The position numbers were made by a program, and so were the translations under genes. Below, in pieces: positions 56,770 to 64,000 of a stretch of DNA of 64,000 nucleotides. Position 1 is the first letter of the stretch; each line of letters opens with the position of its first letter. The stretch is from positions 1 through 64,000 of IMG/VR virus record IMGVR_UViG_3300032893_000001; one strand, written 5' to 3'. Source of the DNA: a virus. The notes under the pieces were generated by a model that ran no database searches, was not told the origin of the DNA, and saw only the letters and a list, made by a program, of their open reading frames with translations.

Positions 56770-57553
56770 TCTTCAGCAGCCTGGCGTCGCTCTGATGGAA
56801 CAACAGGCGATGCAACTCGGACGGATCTTCGAGGACTTCCTCGAGAACTACCCGGACGACAGCCACACCCGAGCCGCAGGCATCCATGCATCCGAGCTCT
56901 GCACGTGCAAACGGCAGGTGGTCTACTCGCTCTTCAACACAGAGAAGAAGGGAGCAGTTCCACTGCCCTTCCGCAAGCGGTTCAACGTAGGTCATGCAAT
57001 CCACAGCATGCTCCAGAAGGACTTCGACCTGATGTCGAGGCACAGTCGAGGCAAGCTGCACTTCCAAGAAGAAGTGTCCGTCAACGACACTGAGATCGCC
57101 AAGCGGCTCTGCATCACGTCGAGCTGCGATGGCGTCTTCACCTTCTACGATGACACCGCATCCCCCATTCTTCGCGTCGGGCTCGAGATCAAGTCGGCTT
57201 CTCCCGACGACTTCGACAAGCTCAAGAAGCCGAAGGAGAAACATGTCGAGCAGGCGCACGTCTACATGGCGTGCCTCGACTTGCCGCTGATGTGGTTCTT
57301 GTACTGGAACAAGGGCAACCAGAACATGACGCCGTCGGTGACTCCGTTCCTCATTCGCTTCAACGAGAGGCTGTGGGGCAGTCTCGAGCAGCGCGCGAAA
57401 GAGTGCCTCGAGATGGCGGACAAGGAGGAGCTACCCGAAAGAGAGGAAGGGCAGCACTGCCGGTGGTGCAAGTACGCCTGGACGTGCAACCCGACAACCG
57501 TGACACCGCAACGACAGAACAGGCGGCCGCAACCGATTCTCGGCCGCAGATAG
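56747..57553 (+). CDS. Cas4/RecB-like PD-(D/E)xK exonuclease, 268 aa
   Basis: I chose GTG 56747 because GAGG lies 8 bases upstream; ATG 56795 is the alternative but has none. It shows HASELCTCKRQVVYSLF (first Cys), CDGVFTF (D129), LEIKSASPDDF (E147, K149), VEQAHVYM (Q169) and a terminal cysteine group HCRWCKYAWTC. The set fits a Cas4-like nuclease with an iron-sulfur cluster. Phage members prepare DNA ends for recombination. The preceding and following genes are also recombination genes. Confidence 0.82.
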   Translation: MQLTKIADLQQPGVALMEQQAMQLGRIFEDFLENYPDDSHTRAAGIHASELCTCKRQVVYSLFNTEKKGAVPLPFRKRFNVGHAIHSMLQKDFDLMSRHSRGKLHFQEEVSVNDTEIAKRLCITSSCDGVFTFYDDTASPILRVGLEIKSASPDDFDKLKKPKEKHVEQAHVYMACLDLPLMWFLYWNKGNQNMTPSVTPFLIRFNERLWGSLEQRAKECLEMADKEELPEREEGQHCRWCKYAWTCNPTTVTPQRQNRRPQPILGRR

Positions 57554-57562
57554 AGAGGAGAG

Positions 57563-58690
57563 ATGCAACAGATGGCGATGTTCGAAGCAGACGCATCCGC
57601 GTTCACGCAGGGTCCGGTTCCTGCCATTCCGTCCAAGGGGCGCGCGCGCCTCGAGGAGATCATCACACGTGGGCGCAGCCGCGCCGCAAAGGTGATGGAG
57701 TACGTCGAAACTCTCCAGCCCGTCGACAAGCTGGTGAAGGTCAACAAGCTCGAGTTCGAGCTCGCGACCAAGAAGACCGGGGACAGGCTGCAAATGCTCC
57801 TGCCGGACGACACGGCGGTCACGCTTCACCGCAATGCTCTCGGACAGGCCGCCGAGCGCGCCAAGATTCCGATGGTGTTCGTGAACCACCTGATGGAGAA
57901 GGGGAGCTGGGGGATCGAGCTCCTCGCATCAAACTTCAACGAGCTCCTCGGGCACGTCGACGAGAAGGCGCTCGTGCGAATCGTCAACGACGACGCACGG
58001 GGCTTCCTCTCGGATCGGTACCGCCGCCTCGACTCACGCCCGCTGGTCGACGCGTTCGCGCGCTCCTGCGCGAAGGTCGGCGCGTTGCCCTACGAGGGGT
58101 ATGTCACCGACACGAAGGTCAGCATCCAGGCACTCATCCCGAAGGTCTACGAGCCGGTGGCCGGGGAGATCATGGCGTACGGCGCGACCTTCGAGAACAG
58201 CGACTTCGGCAACGGGGCGCTGAACGTCAGCTTCTTCCTGCTCCGCCTCGTTTGCCTCAACGGCATGATCGGCGAGACCAGCATGCGTCAGGTCCATCTC
58301 GGCAAGCGCCTCACCGAGGACGTCGACTGGTCCGTGCGCACGCAGAAGCTCGACATGAAGACCGTTCTCTCCGGCGTCGAGGACATGGTCATCGGACAGC
58401 TCGCCGAATCCCGCATCGAAGAGATGCAAGCGCACGTTCGCAAAGCGCACGAGAGGAAGCTCGACGACGCGAGTCGCAAGAGCGTCCTCGACATGCTCAA
58501 GCGCTTCATGAACAAGGGAGAGCTCGACAAAGCGATCTCCAAGTTCAACGAGCCGGACGTCGAGCTGCTGCCGCCGGGGAACACCATGTGGCGCATGTCG
58601 AACGCCATCTCATGGCTCGCGGGTGAGACGGAAGACGAAGAGCGCAAGCTCGAGCTCCAGCGGTTGGCAGGCAAAGTCCTACCGTCGTGA
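57563..58690 (+). CDS. DUF932-like phage protein, 375 aa
   Basis: The sequence contains the characteristic DUF932 arrangement: a start with ITRGRSRAAKVMEYVETLQP, then RGFLSDRYRRLDSRPLVDAF, then YEPVAGEIMAYGATFENSDF and SFFLLRLVCLNGMIG. The C-terminus is helical. The family is widespread in phages and plasmids and its biochemical role is not established. ATG start with GAGAGGAGAG upstream. Confidence 0.75.
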   Translation: MQQMAMFEADASAFTQGPVPAIPSKGRARLEEIITRGRSRAAKVMEYVETLQPVDKLVKVNKLEFELATKKTGDRLQMLLPDDTAVTLHRNALGQAAERAKIPMVFVNHLMEKGSWGIELLASNFNELLGHVDEKALVRIVNDDARGFLSDRYRRLDSRPLVDAFARSCAKVGALPYEGYVTDTKVSIQALIPKVYEPVAGEIMAYGATFENSDFGNGALNVSFFLLRLVCLNGMIGETSMRQVHLGKRLTEDVDWSVRTQKLDMKTVLSGVEDMVIGQLAESRIEEMQAHVRKAHERKLDDASRKSVLDMLKRFMNKGELDKAISKFNEPDVELLPPGNTMWRMSNAISWLAGETEDEERKLELQRLAGKVLPS

Positions 58691-58773
58691 ACGTCCCAGC
58701 ACTACACGAAGTACTTCACCGCCAGGCCCGCGCAGACGAACGGGCCTGGCGTCAAATCGAACGGAGAATGAAC

Positions 58774-59148
58774 ATGATGATGAGCAACGATGGAATGGCA
58801 GGAGTGACGGTCAAGAAGGACGAGCTCCTCACCGTGCTGAAGAAAAACCGCGACGAGCATCGCAACATCTTCCTCGACGCTCAGAAGGGCTACCGCGAAG
58901 ACGCCATCAAGGAGCTCGATCGCATGCTCGCAGAAGCGCGGGATGGCAAAGCGATCCGTCGGCAGATCGTCCTCGTCGAACCGCAGGACCACACCAAGGA
59001 CTACGATCGTGTGATCCGCATGCTGGAGATGTGCACCAAAGACGAGATCTTCATCTCCGAGAGCGAGTTCGCGCAGTACGTTCAAGACGACTGGGGCTGG
59101 AAGCAGCAGTTCACGGCGTCGACGTCTGGGTACACGGGCCGACGATGA
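58774..59148 (+). CDS. Small conserved-looking phage protein, 124 aa
   Basis: I chose ATG 58774, 7 bases behind GGAG; GTG 58687 and ATG 58768 are in frame but poorly spaced. The N-terminal half is a helix with VTVKKDELLTVLKKNRDEHR and YREDAIKELDRMLAEARDGK; the C-terminal half is mixed (YDRVIRMLEMCTKDEIFISE, WKQQFTASTSG). The stop overlaps the kinase start (ATGA). Function unknown. A hairpin at 58723-58748 precedes it. Confidence 0.62.
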   Translation: MMMSNDGMAGVTVKKDELLTVLKKNRDEHRNIFLDAQKGYREDAIKELDRMLAEARDGKAIRRQIVLVEPQDHTKDYDRVIRMLEMCTKDEIFISESEFAQYVQDDWGWKQQFTASTSGYTGRR

Positions 59149-60284
59149 TCATCGGACTCTGCGGCCAAGCGGGCAGCGGAAAGGACACGGTCGCGGACTT
59201 CTTGGTCCGCGACCATAGCTTCGTGAAGGTCGCGCTTGCGGACCCGCTCAAGCGGATCTGCAAGGACGTCTTCGCCTTCACCGACGAGCAGCTCTGGGGG
59301 CCGAGCGCGGAGAGGAACAAGCCGGACAAGAGGTATCCGCGCTCCGACCGCTTCACGTACCCTACGGCGCCTCCTCGTTCGATCTGGTTGCCCATCGACG
59401 ATGCGCACACTCTCATCGACGAGGATGACCTCGCCGTCGTGCTGGAGCACAAGTGGTGCATCAACCGCAAGGAACAAGGTAAGCGCACGGCGTACGTACG
59501 TCGAACCACCGACTCGCTAAAGCTCCATCAGTTGATCATGGGGGAGGCCCCAGAAGGCATGGTCATCGACCACGTCAACGGAGACGGGCTCGATAACCGA
59601 CGCAAGAACCTGCGCTACTGCACGCACGCAGAGAACCATGCGAACGAGGAGAAACGACGAGGCGGGACGTCCGTCTTCAAGGGGGTCGGCCTCGACACCG
59701 ATCGGAACAAGTGGAGCGCCAAGCTCACGGCCTTCGGTAAGACGAAGAACCTGGGGCGCTTCGATACCGAAGAGGAGGCTGCCGTGGCTTACGATACGGA
59801 AGCCAGAAAGGTCTTCGGGGACTTCGCCCGATTGAACAGCGAGATGTTCCTCACACCGAGGTACGCCTTGCAGCAACTTGGGACGGAGTACGGACGGAAC
59901 TGCTACCCGAACGTGTGGGTCGACTACGCCTTGCGCGTGGCGCGCATCCTCAAGGACGGGGGCTTCTACTACGACGCGAAGTCCGGCGTGCGCTTCCTGT
60001 CGCAGTTCGAGTCGCAATTGGACTGGGTGAAGCCGAAGACGGACGTCGTCATCTCCGACGTTCGCTTCCTCAACGAGATCGACGCCATCCGTGCAGCAGG
60101 CGGCATCGTCTGGAAGATCAACCGCCCCGGTGCTGGTCTTCAGGGAGCGTCCGCTCAGCACGCCAGTGAGACTGAACAACTCCTGATTCCTCCGGAGAAG
60201 TTCTACTCCGTGATCGACAACAACGCGACGCTCGATGACCTGCGCAGCCTCGTCGGGCTCGTACTCGAAAGGAGCAGGAGATGA
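59145..60284 (+). CDS. Deoxynucleoside monophosphate kinase with HNH-AP2 insertion, 379 aa
   Basis: The start is ATG 59145. The P-loop is GQAGSGKDT (7-15). It is followed by ALADPLKRICKDVFAFTDEQ and WGPSAERN, then resumes near residue 234 with FLTPRYALQQLGTEYGRNCY and VWVDYALRVARIL, the order seen in phage dNMP kinases (T4 gp1-like). Between about residues 73 and 232 lies a complete HNH plus AP2 homing endonuclease domain. There is no stop or frameshift, so the whole chain is translated unless it is spliced. Enzymes of this class make dNDPs for DNA synthesis. The insertion lies in the nucleotide-binding lobe and could disturb activity. Confidence 0.8.
   Translation: MIIGLCGQAGSGKDTVADFLVRDHSFVKVALADPLKRICKDVFAFTDEQLWGPSAERNKPDKRYPRSDRFTYPTAPPRSIWLPIDDAHTLIDEDDLAVVLEHKWCINRKEQGKRTAYVRRTTDSLKLHQLIMGEAPEGMVIDHVNGDGLDNRRKNLRYCTHAENHANEEKRRGGTSVFKGVGLDTDRNKWSAKLTAFGKTKNLGRFDTEEEAAVAYDTEARKVFGDFARLNSEMFLTPRYALQQLGTEYGRNCYPNVWVDYALRVARILKDGGFYYDAKSGVRFLSQFESQLDWVKPKTDVVISDVRFLNEIDAIRAAGGIVWKINRPGAGLQGASAQHASETEQLLIPPEKFYSVIDNNATLDDLRSLVGLVLERSRR
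59361..59840 (+). mobile_element. In-frame HNH-AP2 homing-endonuclease domain
   Basis: Kinase residues about 73-232 contain DDAHTLIDEDDLAVVLEHKW, then LHQLIMGEAPEGMVIDHVNG (HNH core) and LDNRRKNLRYCTHAENHANE. The AP2 DNA-binding domain follows (SVFKGVGLDTDRNKWSAKLT, KTKNLGRFDTEEEAAVAYDT, FGDFARLN). Intein splice signals are not seen and the inserted DNA is almost entirely protein-coding, so a group I intron is unlikely. The boundaries are estimates. Confidence 0.72.
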
Positions 60285-60910
60285 CGCAGGAGCGAACGCC
60301 GGTGAACAACGGGGGTGGTCTTCAGATCACCCTCGGCGTGGGCGCACCGCAGTCGAAGCTCGACAAGATCGCGGACACCTTCGCCACGCAGACCGCAATC
60401 GAAGAGGAGCTCGTCAAGATGGGAGTCACGGACCAGCCCAAACCCAACTTCGAGCTCCCCGTCATCACGCGGGAGAACCTGACCACGACGAACAGCAAGG
60501 AGTACACGGACCTGTACGCCAAGCAGCTTGCGTGGTTCAACTACCTGACGCCCATCTTCGCAAGCGTCGAGGTAGCTCTCCTCGAGGCGAAGAACACGTT
60601 CGATCTCACCGAGGCCGCCATCAAGGACGGTCTCTACGAAGAGAACAAGCTCCTGTCGAAGGCCGAGAAGCTCACCAGCGACGAGCTGAAGAACAAGGTT
60701 CTCGTTCATCCATCGTACCAAGAAGCACTTCTCCAGGTGCAGCGGATGACCCAATACAAGATGCGCTTGAAAGCGATGCTCGAGATCGCTGACAGGAACA
60801 TGACAGTCATCTCACGACAAGTGGAGATCCGCCGGCAAGAGATCGAAGGAGGCGTGCACGAAAACAACATGCCCCGGCGCGGCCGACGGTTTCAGCCAAT
60901 CACGAGGTAA
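60281..60910 (+). CDS. Unknown coiled-coil protein, 209 aa
   Basis: ATG overlaps the kinase stop by 4 bases. After a Gly/Asn-rich start come helices (KLDKIADTFATQTAIEEELV, TDLYAKQLAWFNYLTPIFAS, ALLEAKNTFDLTEAAIKDGL, VQRMTQYKMRLKAMLEIADR). The C-terminus is basic (NMPRRGRRFQPITR). It may be a recombination or replication accessory protein by context. Not recognised. Confidence 0.62.
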   Translation: MTQERTPVNNGGGLQITLGVGAPQSKLDKIADTFATQTAIEEELVKMGVTDQPKPNFELPVITRENLTTTNSKEYTDLYAKQLAWFNYLTPIFASVEVALLEAKNTFDLTEAAIKDGLYEENKLLSKAEKLTSDELKNKVLVHPSYQEALLQVQRMTQYKMRLKAMLEIADRNMTVISRQVEIRRQEIEGGVHENNMPRRGRRFQPITR

Positions 60911-60912
60911 GC

Positions 60913-61347
60913 ATGATCCACATGAGGATTCCGGGGCTGCCCCCATCTGCCAACCACGCGTACTTCAATCGAGCGGGCGGCGGGCGGTCCCTAACGAAGG
61001 AGGGACAGAAGTACAAGAACGAAACGGTCTCGTACATAGCACGCAGCTACCCGCTCATGATCGCCAAGGTCCGACAAAACGAACCGTACGTGGTGTACTT
61101 CCGTCTGCACTTCGACCGTCTCGAAACGAAGGACTGGCCAAAGAAGACGAAAAACAGGTACAAGACTCTCGACGCCAGCAACCGCATCAAGCTGCTGGAG
61201 GACTGCGTGAAGGATGCCTGTGGCATCGACGATTCGCAGCACATGATCGTCATCGTCGAGAAGCGACAGGGTCCGCCTTTGACCGAGGTGTTCCTCTGGA
61301 ACACGCAAGAGGAGGTACCACCGATTGGAGAACTACTCGCCCTCTAG
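60913..61347 (+). CDS. RusA-like Holliday junction resolvase, 144 aa
   Basis: The N-terminus IPGLPPSANHAYFNRAGGGR and KEGQKYKNE and the acidic segment LDASNRIKLLEDCVKDA with GIDDSQHMIVIVEKRQG match RusA-family resolvases, in which the aspartates of the second motif bind metal. The length is normal (RusA is 120 residues). It cuts four-way DNA junctions. It stands three genes from the polymerase-linked recombination cluster and is the second resolvase-type nuclease in this operon. Confidence 0.85.
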   Translation: MIHMRIPGLPPSANHAYFNRAGGGRSLTKEGQKYKNETVSYIARSYPLMIAKVRQNEPYVVYFRLHFDRLETKDWPKKTKNRYKTLDASNRIKLLEDCVKDACGIDDSQHMIVIVEKRQGPPLTEVFLWNTQEEVPPIGELLAL

Positions 61348-61705
61348 CTGGGAGAAGTGCAACCACACCGAGCTGCTCCAGGTGTGCCAGCGAGCAGGTA
61401 TTCCTGTCGTGCCGACGTACTCGAAGGAGCAGCTCATCGCTCTACTCGAAGGACTCGAGGAGCCCCAGCAAGACCAGTTCAACGACTTCATCGTCAACAT
61501 GTGGCGAGACGCCATCATGGCGTTCGTCATCGAGTACTGGGCAAGGCTTCGAAGTCAGCTCGTCTGCCCCGCAAAGACGGGTGACCCACGTGCCTGCTAC
61601 GGGTGCGTGGACGCACAAGTCTATGCGTGTCTGGTCGAGAACGAGCAGATGCAACCATTCATCAAAAAGCAGTTGATCGAACTCAAGAGGAAGAAAACGA
61701 CATGA
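61325..61705 (+). CDS. Small helical protein with cysteine motif, 126 aa
   Basis: The likely start is TTG 61325 with AGGAGG upstream, inside the end of the RusA gene. The N-terminal 50 residues are helical (HTELLQVCQRAGIPVVPTYS, KEQLIALLEGLEEPQ) and look SAP-like. The C-terminal part has four Cys (LVCPAKTGDPRACYGCVDAQ, VYACLVEN). The Cys spacing resembles that of the protein at 44047. It may bind DNA; function unknown. Confidence 0.6.
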   Translation: MENYSPSSWEKCNHTELLQVCQRAGIPVVPTYSKEQLIALLEGLEEPQQDQFNDFIVNMWRDAIMAFVIEYWARLRSQLVCPAKTGDPRACYGCVDAQVYACLVENEQMQPFIKKQLIELKRKKTT

Positions 61706-62424
61706 CCAGCCCCATCGCTTCGCTGACCCCGCAGAACGCTCCCCGTGACGTCGTGCTTCTCACGCGCGCCGGCCGCTTCGCTCTGCGCAACCTCGCACGC
61801 GCCCTCGGCTTGACGAACAGCGACGACCAGAACGTCGCCTTCATGGGAATGCCGACGGAGAAGCAGGCCGAGGAGATTCTCAAGGCGCTCCAGAACTTCG
61901 ACCGTGCCGGTGGCACTCCCGAGGCACCCGCGGCCGCGCCCCAGCCGACGTTCACGCCTCCGGCGCACGTCAACGGCGCCACTGCCCCGATGATGCCGGC
62001 AGCAATGGTGCCCGCGGCAGCCGCTCCGGCCCCGACGGCAGCAGCTCCGTCCGAAGGCAAGCGCCAGCTTCGTCGCACGCCGCAGAACAACGGGGCACCC
62101 GCCGCGGCCGCTCCGGCCCCGGCTCCTCAACCCGCAGCCCCTGTCCCGACGGTTGCCGCGAGCGTCGACCTGACGCCCGTGCTGACGGCCATCGGCAACC
62201 TCGAGGCCAAGGTCGCCAAGTCCGCCAAGGACGACAAGCGGGAGATCTTGGACGAGCTCGAGTTCCTCCGCAACCAGGTCGCCGTCTGCATGGGGCTGGT
62301 CGTCGTCGGGCTCCAGCAGAACATCGAAGCGTCGACGCAGGACTTGCTCGCCGCTGCGCTCGAGGAGGCTCCTGGCATTCAGGACGCCCTGGTGGCCATG
62401 GGAAAAGCCAAGAAGAAGGGGTGA
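61702..62424 (+). CDS. Ala/Pro-rich protein of unknown function, 240 aa
   Basis: ATG 61702 overlaps the preceding stop by 4 bases. A folded N-terminus (LLTRAGRFALRNLARALGLT, MPTEKQAEEILKALQNFDRA) is followed by a long Ala/Pro linker and a coiled-coil C-terminus (VLTAIGNLEAKVAKSAKDDK, REILDELEFLRNQVAVCMGL). The layout of head, flexible linker and helical tail suggests an oligomeric tether. No catalytic motif. Confidence 0.6.
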   Translation: MTSPIASLTPQNAPRDVVLLTRAGRFALRNLARALGLTNSDDQNVAFMGMPTEKQAEEILKALQNFDRAGGTPEAPAAAPQPTFTPPAHVNGATAPMMPAAMVPAAAAPAPTAAAPSEGKRQLRRTPQNNGAPAAAAPAPAPQPAAPVPTVAASVDLTPVLTAIGNLEAKVAKSAKDDKREILDELEFLRNQVAVCMGLVVVGLQQNIEASTQDLLAAALEEAPGIQDALVAMGKAKKKG

Positions 62425-62482
62425 GCGTTCCGCCGTGGCCTGGTGCCCGGTGGCCGCGCCCCGATGACTTCGGATGAAGGGT

Positions 62483-62517
62483 GGCCAGGTACCGCGAGGT
62501 ACCTGGCCTTCTTCTTT
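62483..62517 (+). terminator. Rho-independent terminator
   Basis: A perfect 11-base stem GGCCAGGTACC with GGTACCTGGCC closes a GCGA loop and is followed by TTCTTCTTT. It separates the Ala/Pro-rich protein from the last rightward gene. Confidence 0.85.
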
Positions 62518-62525
62518 GGAGGCGA

Positions 62526-63122
62526 ATGGACACACTCGAATGGTTCAAGAACCTGTGCCGCTACAACGACGGCACCAAAGCACCTCGTGAGCCGCTCTCC
62601 GTTCTGATGAGTGACGGAGACGTCTACACCTTCGGCACGGACTTGTGCTCGATCGTGGTGGCTCATTCTCTTCCCGGAATCGAAAGCGCGCACACGTTCG
62701 AGACAGCGAGCACGACCGAGCCGTTTCAGAAGATTCTCGAGGTCGTACGTGCTGCCCAAGAGCAGAGCAAAGAAGTCGGAGTTCTCGACGCGCTGCTTTT
62801 GAAAGAGATCGTGGGGGAGCCTACGTGGACCAAGGAGGAGGTCGAGGCCATCTGGGAAAAGGAGCAACCGAACGTCTGCATCGGGGACAGCTACTACACG
62901 GTGCCCGTACTCGCGCGAACGTTGGCCGGATGGCAAGAACCCCTGGCGAAGGTCTACCAAGCGCCTGCGTTCTTCATGCGCGAAGGAGGACGAGACGACC
63001 TCCTCATGATTTGCGGCAGCAACTTGCTCGCGCTCTGCGCGCCGTACTGGAAGAGCGATGAGCAGACCAAGCTGCTTACGGTCGAGCTCCCCGAGGGCTG
63101 GTTCGTGCCGAAGAAGGGGTGA
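62526..63122 (+). CDS. Unknown protein, 198 aa, last rightward gene
   Basis: The start is ATG 62526 with TTGGAGG. The protein is alpha/beta (MDTLEWFKNLCRYNDGTKAP, REPLSVLMSDGDVYTFGTDL, FQKILEVVRAAQEQSKEVGV, VEAIWEKEQPNVCIGDSYYT). It lies behind its own terminator and ends in another terminator. Possibly a late regulator or sliding-clamp-like protein, but no motif supports either. Confidence 0.65.
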   Translation: MDTLEWFKNLCRYNDGTKAPREPLSVLMSDGDVYTFGTDLCSIVVAHSLPGIESAHTFETASTTEPFQKILEVVRAAQEQSKEVGVLDALLLKEIVGEPTWTKEEVEAIWEKEQPNVCIGDSYYTVPVLARTLAGWQEPLAKVYQAPAFFMREGGRDDLLMICGSNLLALCAPYWKSDEQTKLLTVELPEGWFVPKKG

Positions 63123-63135
63123 CCCCCTTCTTTTT
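63111..63135 (+). terminator. Rho-independent terminator overlapping the stop codon
   Basis: AAGAAGGGG (63111-63119) pairs with CCCCTTCTT (63124-63132) around a TGAC loop and is followed by T residues. It ends the rightward block right at its last stop and faces the leftward fibre gene. Confidence 0.85.
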
Positions 63136-63147
63136 AGCCCCCGGCGC

Positions 63148-64000
63148 CTACGTTCCTGATGGTTTCGTGGCTCTGACGCGATTTTGCGGCTGCATCGCAG
63201 GCGGAAGAGCGCGATTTGCGCGAGGGTCCGCCAACTGCTCAGCCGACTCCACCCCAGATCGAATACCTCCTGCGAGGTAGGGGGCGCCCACGGTCGGTCC
63301 GGGCTTCCCCGTGGCGTGTGGAGGCACGAATCCCGGCAGCTCACCTACGAGGTCGTGGATGCCGAGAACGTCGCTCAGCGGGCGCTCGAAGAGGCCAGCG
63401 AGGGCAAGCGTATCGGCCACCGCCGCAGCATCCGAAGCCTTACGGAAGAGCTCTCGACCTGACGCGATCGCATCAGAAGCAGCCACGCTGTCGGAGAGGG
63501 AGACGAGAAGCAGCCGGTAGGCATCCGTCTTCGTAAAGTCGCTGACGGTTGCAGCTTCGACGGCTGCGCGCACGTACTCGACCTTGCGCAGCAAGACGTC
63601 TGAGGTCGTGATGCTGTCCGATAGAGAGACGTCCTTCACCTCCGTCTCGGCCAACGAGTCCGTCACCGAGGCAGCGTCTGCGATCGATACAGTGAAGAAA
63701 CGGAAGGGCTGAACAACGAGCGTGTCACTCGTTGCAAGGGCATCTGACGTCGACCTCGACGTCTGCGTACTACGAAGGGCTGCATCCGTCGCCGAGACCG
63801 CGTCCGTCTTACTGCGGAGGTACTGCGCATCTTTCTTCAGCGAGTCCGTCGCCGAGACCGCGTCCGATCGACTGATGTTCTTGGAGCTCGAGCGACTCGT
63901 TACATCCGAGACAGCGATCGAGTCTGAAAGAGAGATGTCTTCGCTCTTGCTCGTTCCCGCTTGAATCGACTCGGTGATGCCGACTGCATCAGTGAGCGGA
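63148..64000 (-). CDS. Repetitive fibre- or adhesin-like protein (C-terminal part, 5' end outside window)
   Basis: The frame is open from the window edge (first full codon at 63999) to TAG at 63148, 283 residues. The first 220 residues are degenerate repeats of about 20 residues built on D-x-x-S-x-x-D (DISLSDSIAVSDV, DAVSATDSL, DAVSATDAA, DALATSDTLV, DVSLSDSITTSDV, VSLSDSVAASDAI). Such repeats form extended rods in tail fibres, tail-associated proteins and adhesins. The C-terminal tail is Pro/Gly-rich and ends NRVRATKPSGT. It is probably a tail-fibre or rod protein, and the missing part lies to the right. Confidence 0.62.
   Translation of the reverse strand, partial: PLTDAVGITESIQAGTSKSEDISLSDSIAVSDVTSRSSSKNISRSDAVSATDSLKKDAQYLRSKTDAVSATDAALRSTQTSRSTSDALATSDTLVVQPFRFFTVSIADAASVTDSLAETEVKDVSLSDSITTSDVLLRKVEYVRAAVEAATVSDFTKTDAYRLLLVSLSDSVAASDAIASGRELFRKASDAAAVADTLALAGLFERPLSDVLGIHDLVGELPGFVPPHATGKPGPTVGAPYLAGGIRSGVESAEQLADPRANRALPPAMQPQNRVRATKPSGT
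63785..63866. repeat. 22-bp direct repeat, 60 bp apart
   Basis: The 22 bases at 63785-63806 recur exactly at 63845-63866 (core TCCGTCGCCGAGACCGCGTC). The spacing of 60 bases equals 20 codons, so it keeps the protein repeat in frame and shows recent duplication or homogenisation within the fibre-like gene. Confidence 0.9.

Noticed and set aside
58723-58748. Hairpin CAGGCCCG/CGGGCCTG as a terminator
   Set aside because: There is no T run behind it; it may affect RNA stability but does not look like an intrinsic terminator.
59361-59840. Intein or group I intron in the kinase gene
   Set aside because: No intein splice blocks are seen and the inserted DNA is coding from end to end with HNH and AP2 motifs, leaving no room for intron structure.
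1-64000. tRNA genes and CRISPR arrays
   Set aside because: I looked for cloverleaf-like and regularly spaced repeat patterns and saw none. A tRNAscan run would be the decisive check.

Overview
This window is a densely packed, GC-rich tailed-phage genome segment. It most likely comes from a large contractile-tailed virus (myovirus) or an uncultured relative. The grounds are a tail sheath, a spike, a portal, a major capsid protein and a terminase, together with a complete phage-type replication set. I see no bacterial housekeeping genes, tRNAs, rRNAs or CRISPR arrays. The host cannot be told from the sequence. There is no gene-free stretch longer than about 300 bases; the longest gap is 48783-48999.

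Layout. (A) Positions 1-33593 run leftward and form the main virion block. In transcription order it holds a 2128-residue fused RNA polymerase, a spike, several large virion proteins, the terminase large subunit, then protease-like, scaffold-like, decoration and major capsid genes, then connector-like genes, a ferritin-like virion protein, a gene pair joined by a predicted -1 frameshift, an HNH endonuclease and the sheath, which runs off the left edge. Two rightward genes (18769-19515 and 21308-21598) sit on either side of the terminase. (B) 33719-38606 runs rightward: small acidic, cysteine-rich and unknown proteins, then a MoxR ATPase with a VWA/metalloprotease-like partner, ending at a strong terminator. 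(C) 38640-43927 runs leftward: the portal and four virion-associated genes. (D) 44047-63122 runs rightward and is the DNA metabolism block: SF2 helicase, uracil-DNA glycosylase family protein, DnaB-like helicase, primase, a zinc-rich candidate ssDNA-binding protein, family A DNA polymerase, HU fused to a zinc ribbon, RecA-like recombinase, two different resolvase-type nucleases, a Cas4-like nuclease and a dNMP kinase interrupted by an HNH-AP2 domain. (E) 63148-64000 runs leftward: the C-terminal part of a repetitive fibre-like protein, cut by the right edge.

How it fits together. Block D would copy, recombine and proof the genome and supply nucleotides. Blocks A and C build the head and tail. 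The polymerase gene lies inside the virion block next to the spike, so it is a good candidate for a virion-carried, single-chain, multisubunit-type RNA polymerase. The observations most worth following are that fused beta/beta-prime polymerase, a canonical C_CCA_AAA slippery site joining two virion reading frames, a virion protein with a complete di-iron ferritin-like site, a short K-T-A motif that recurs in only a subset of virion proteins, and an in-frame homing-endonuclease domain inside the dNMP kinase.
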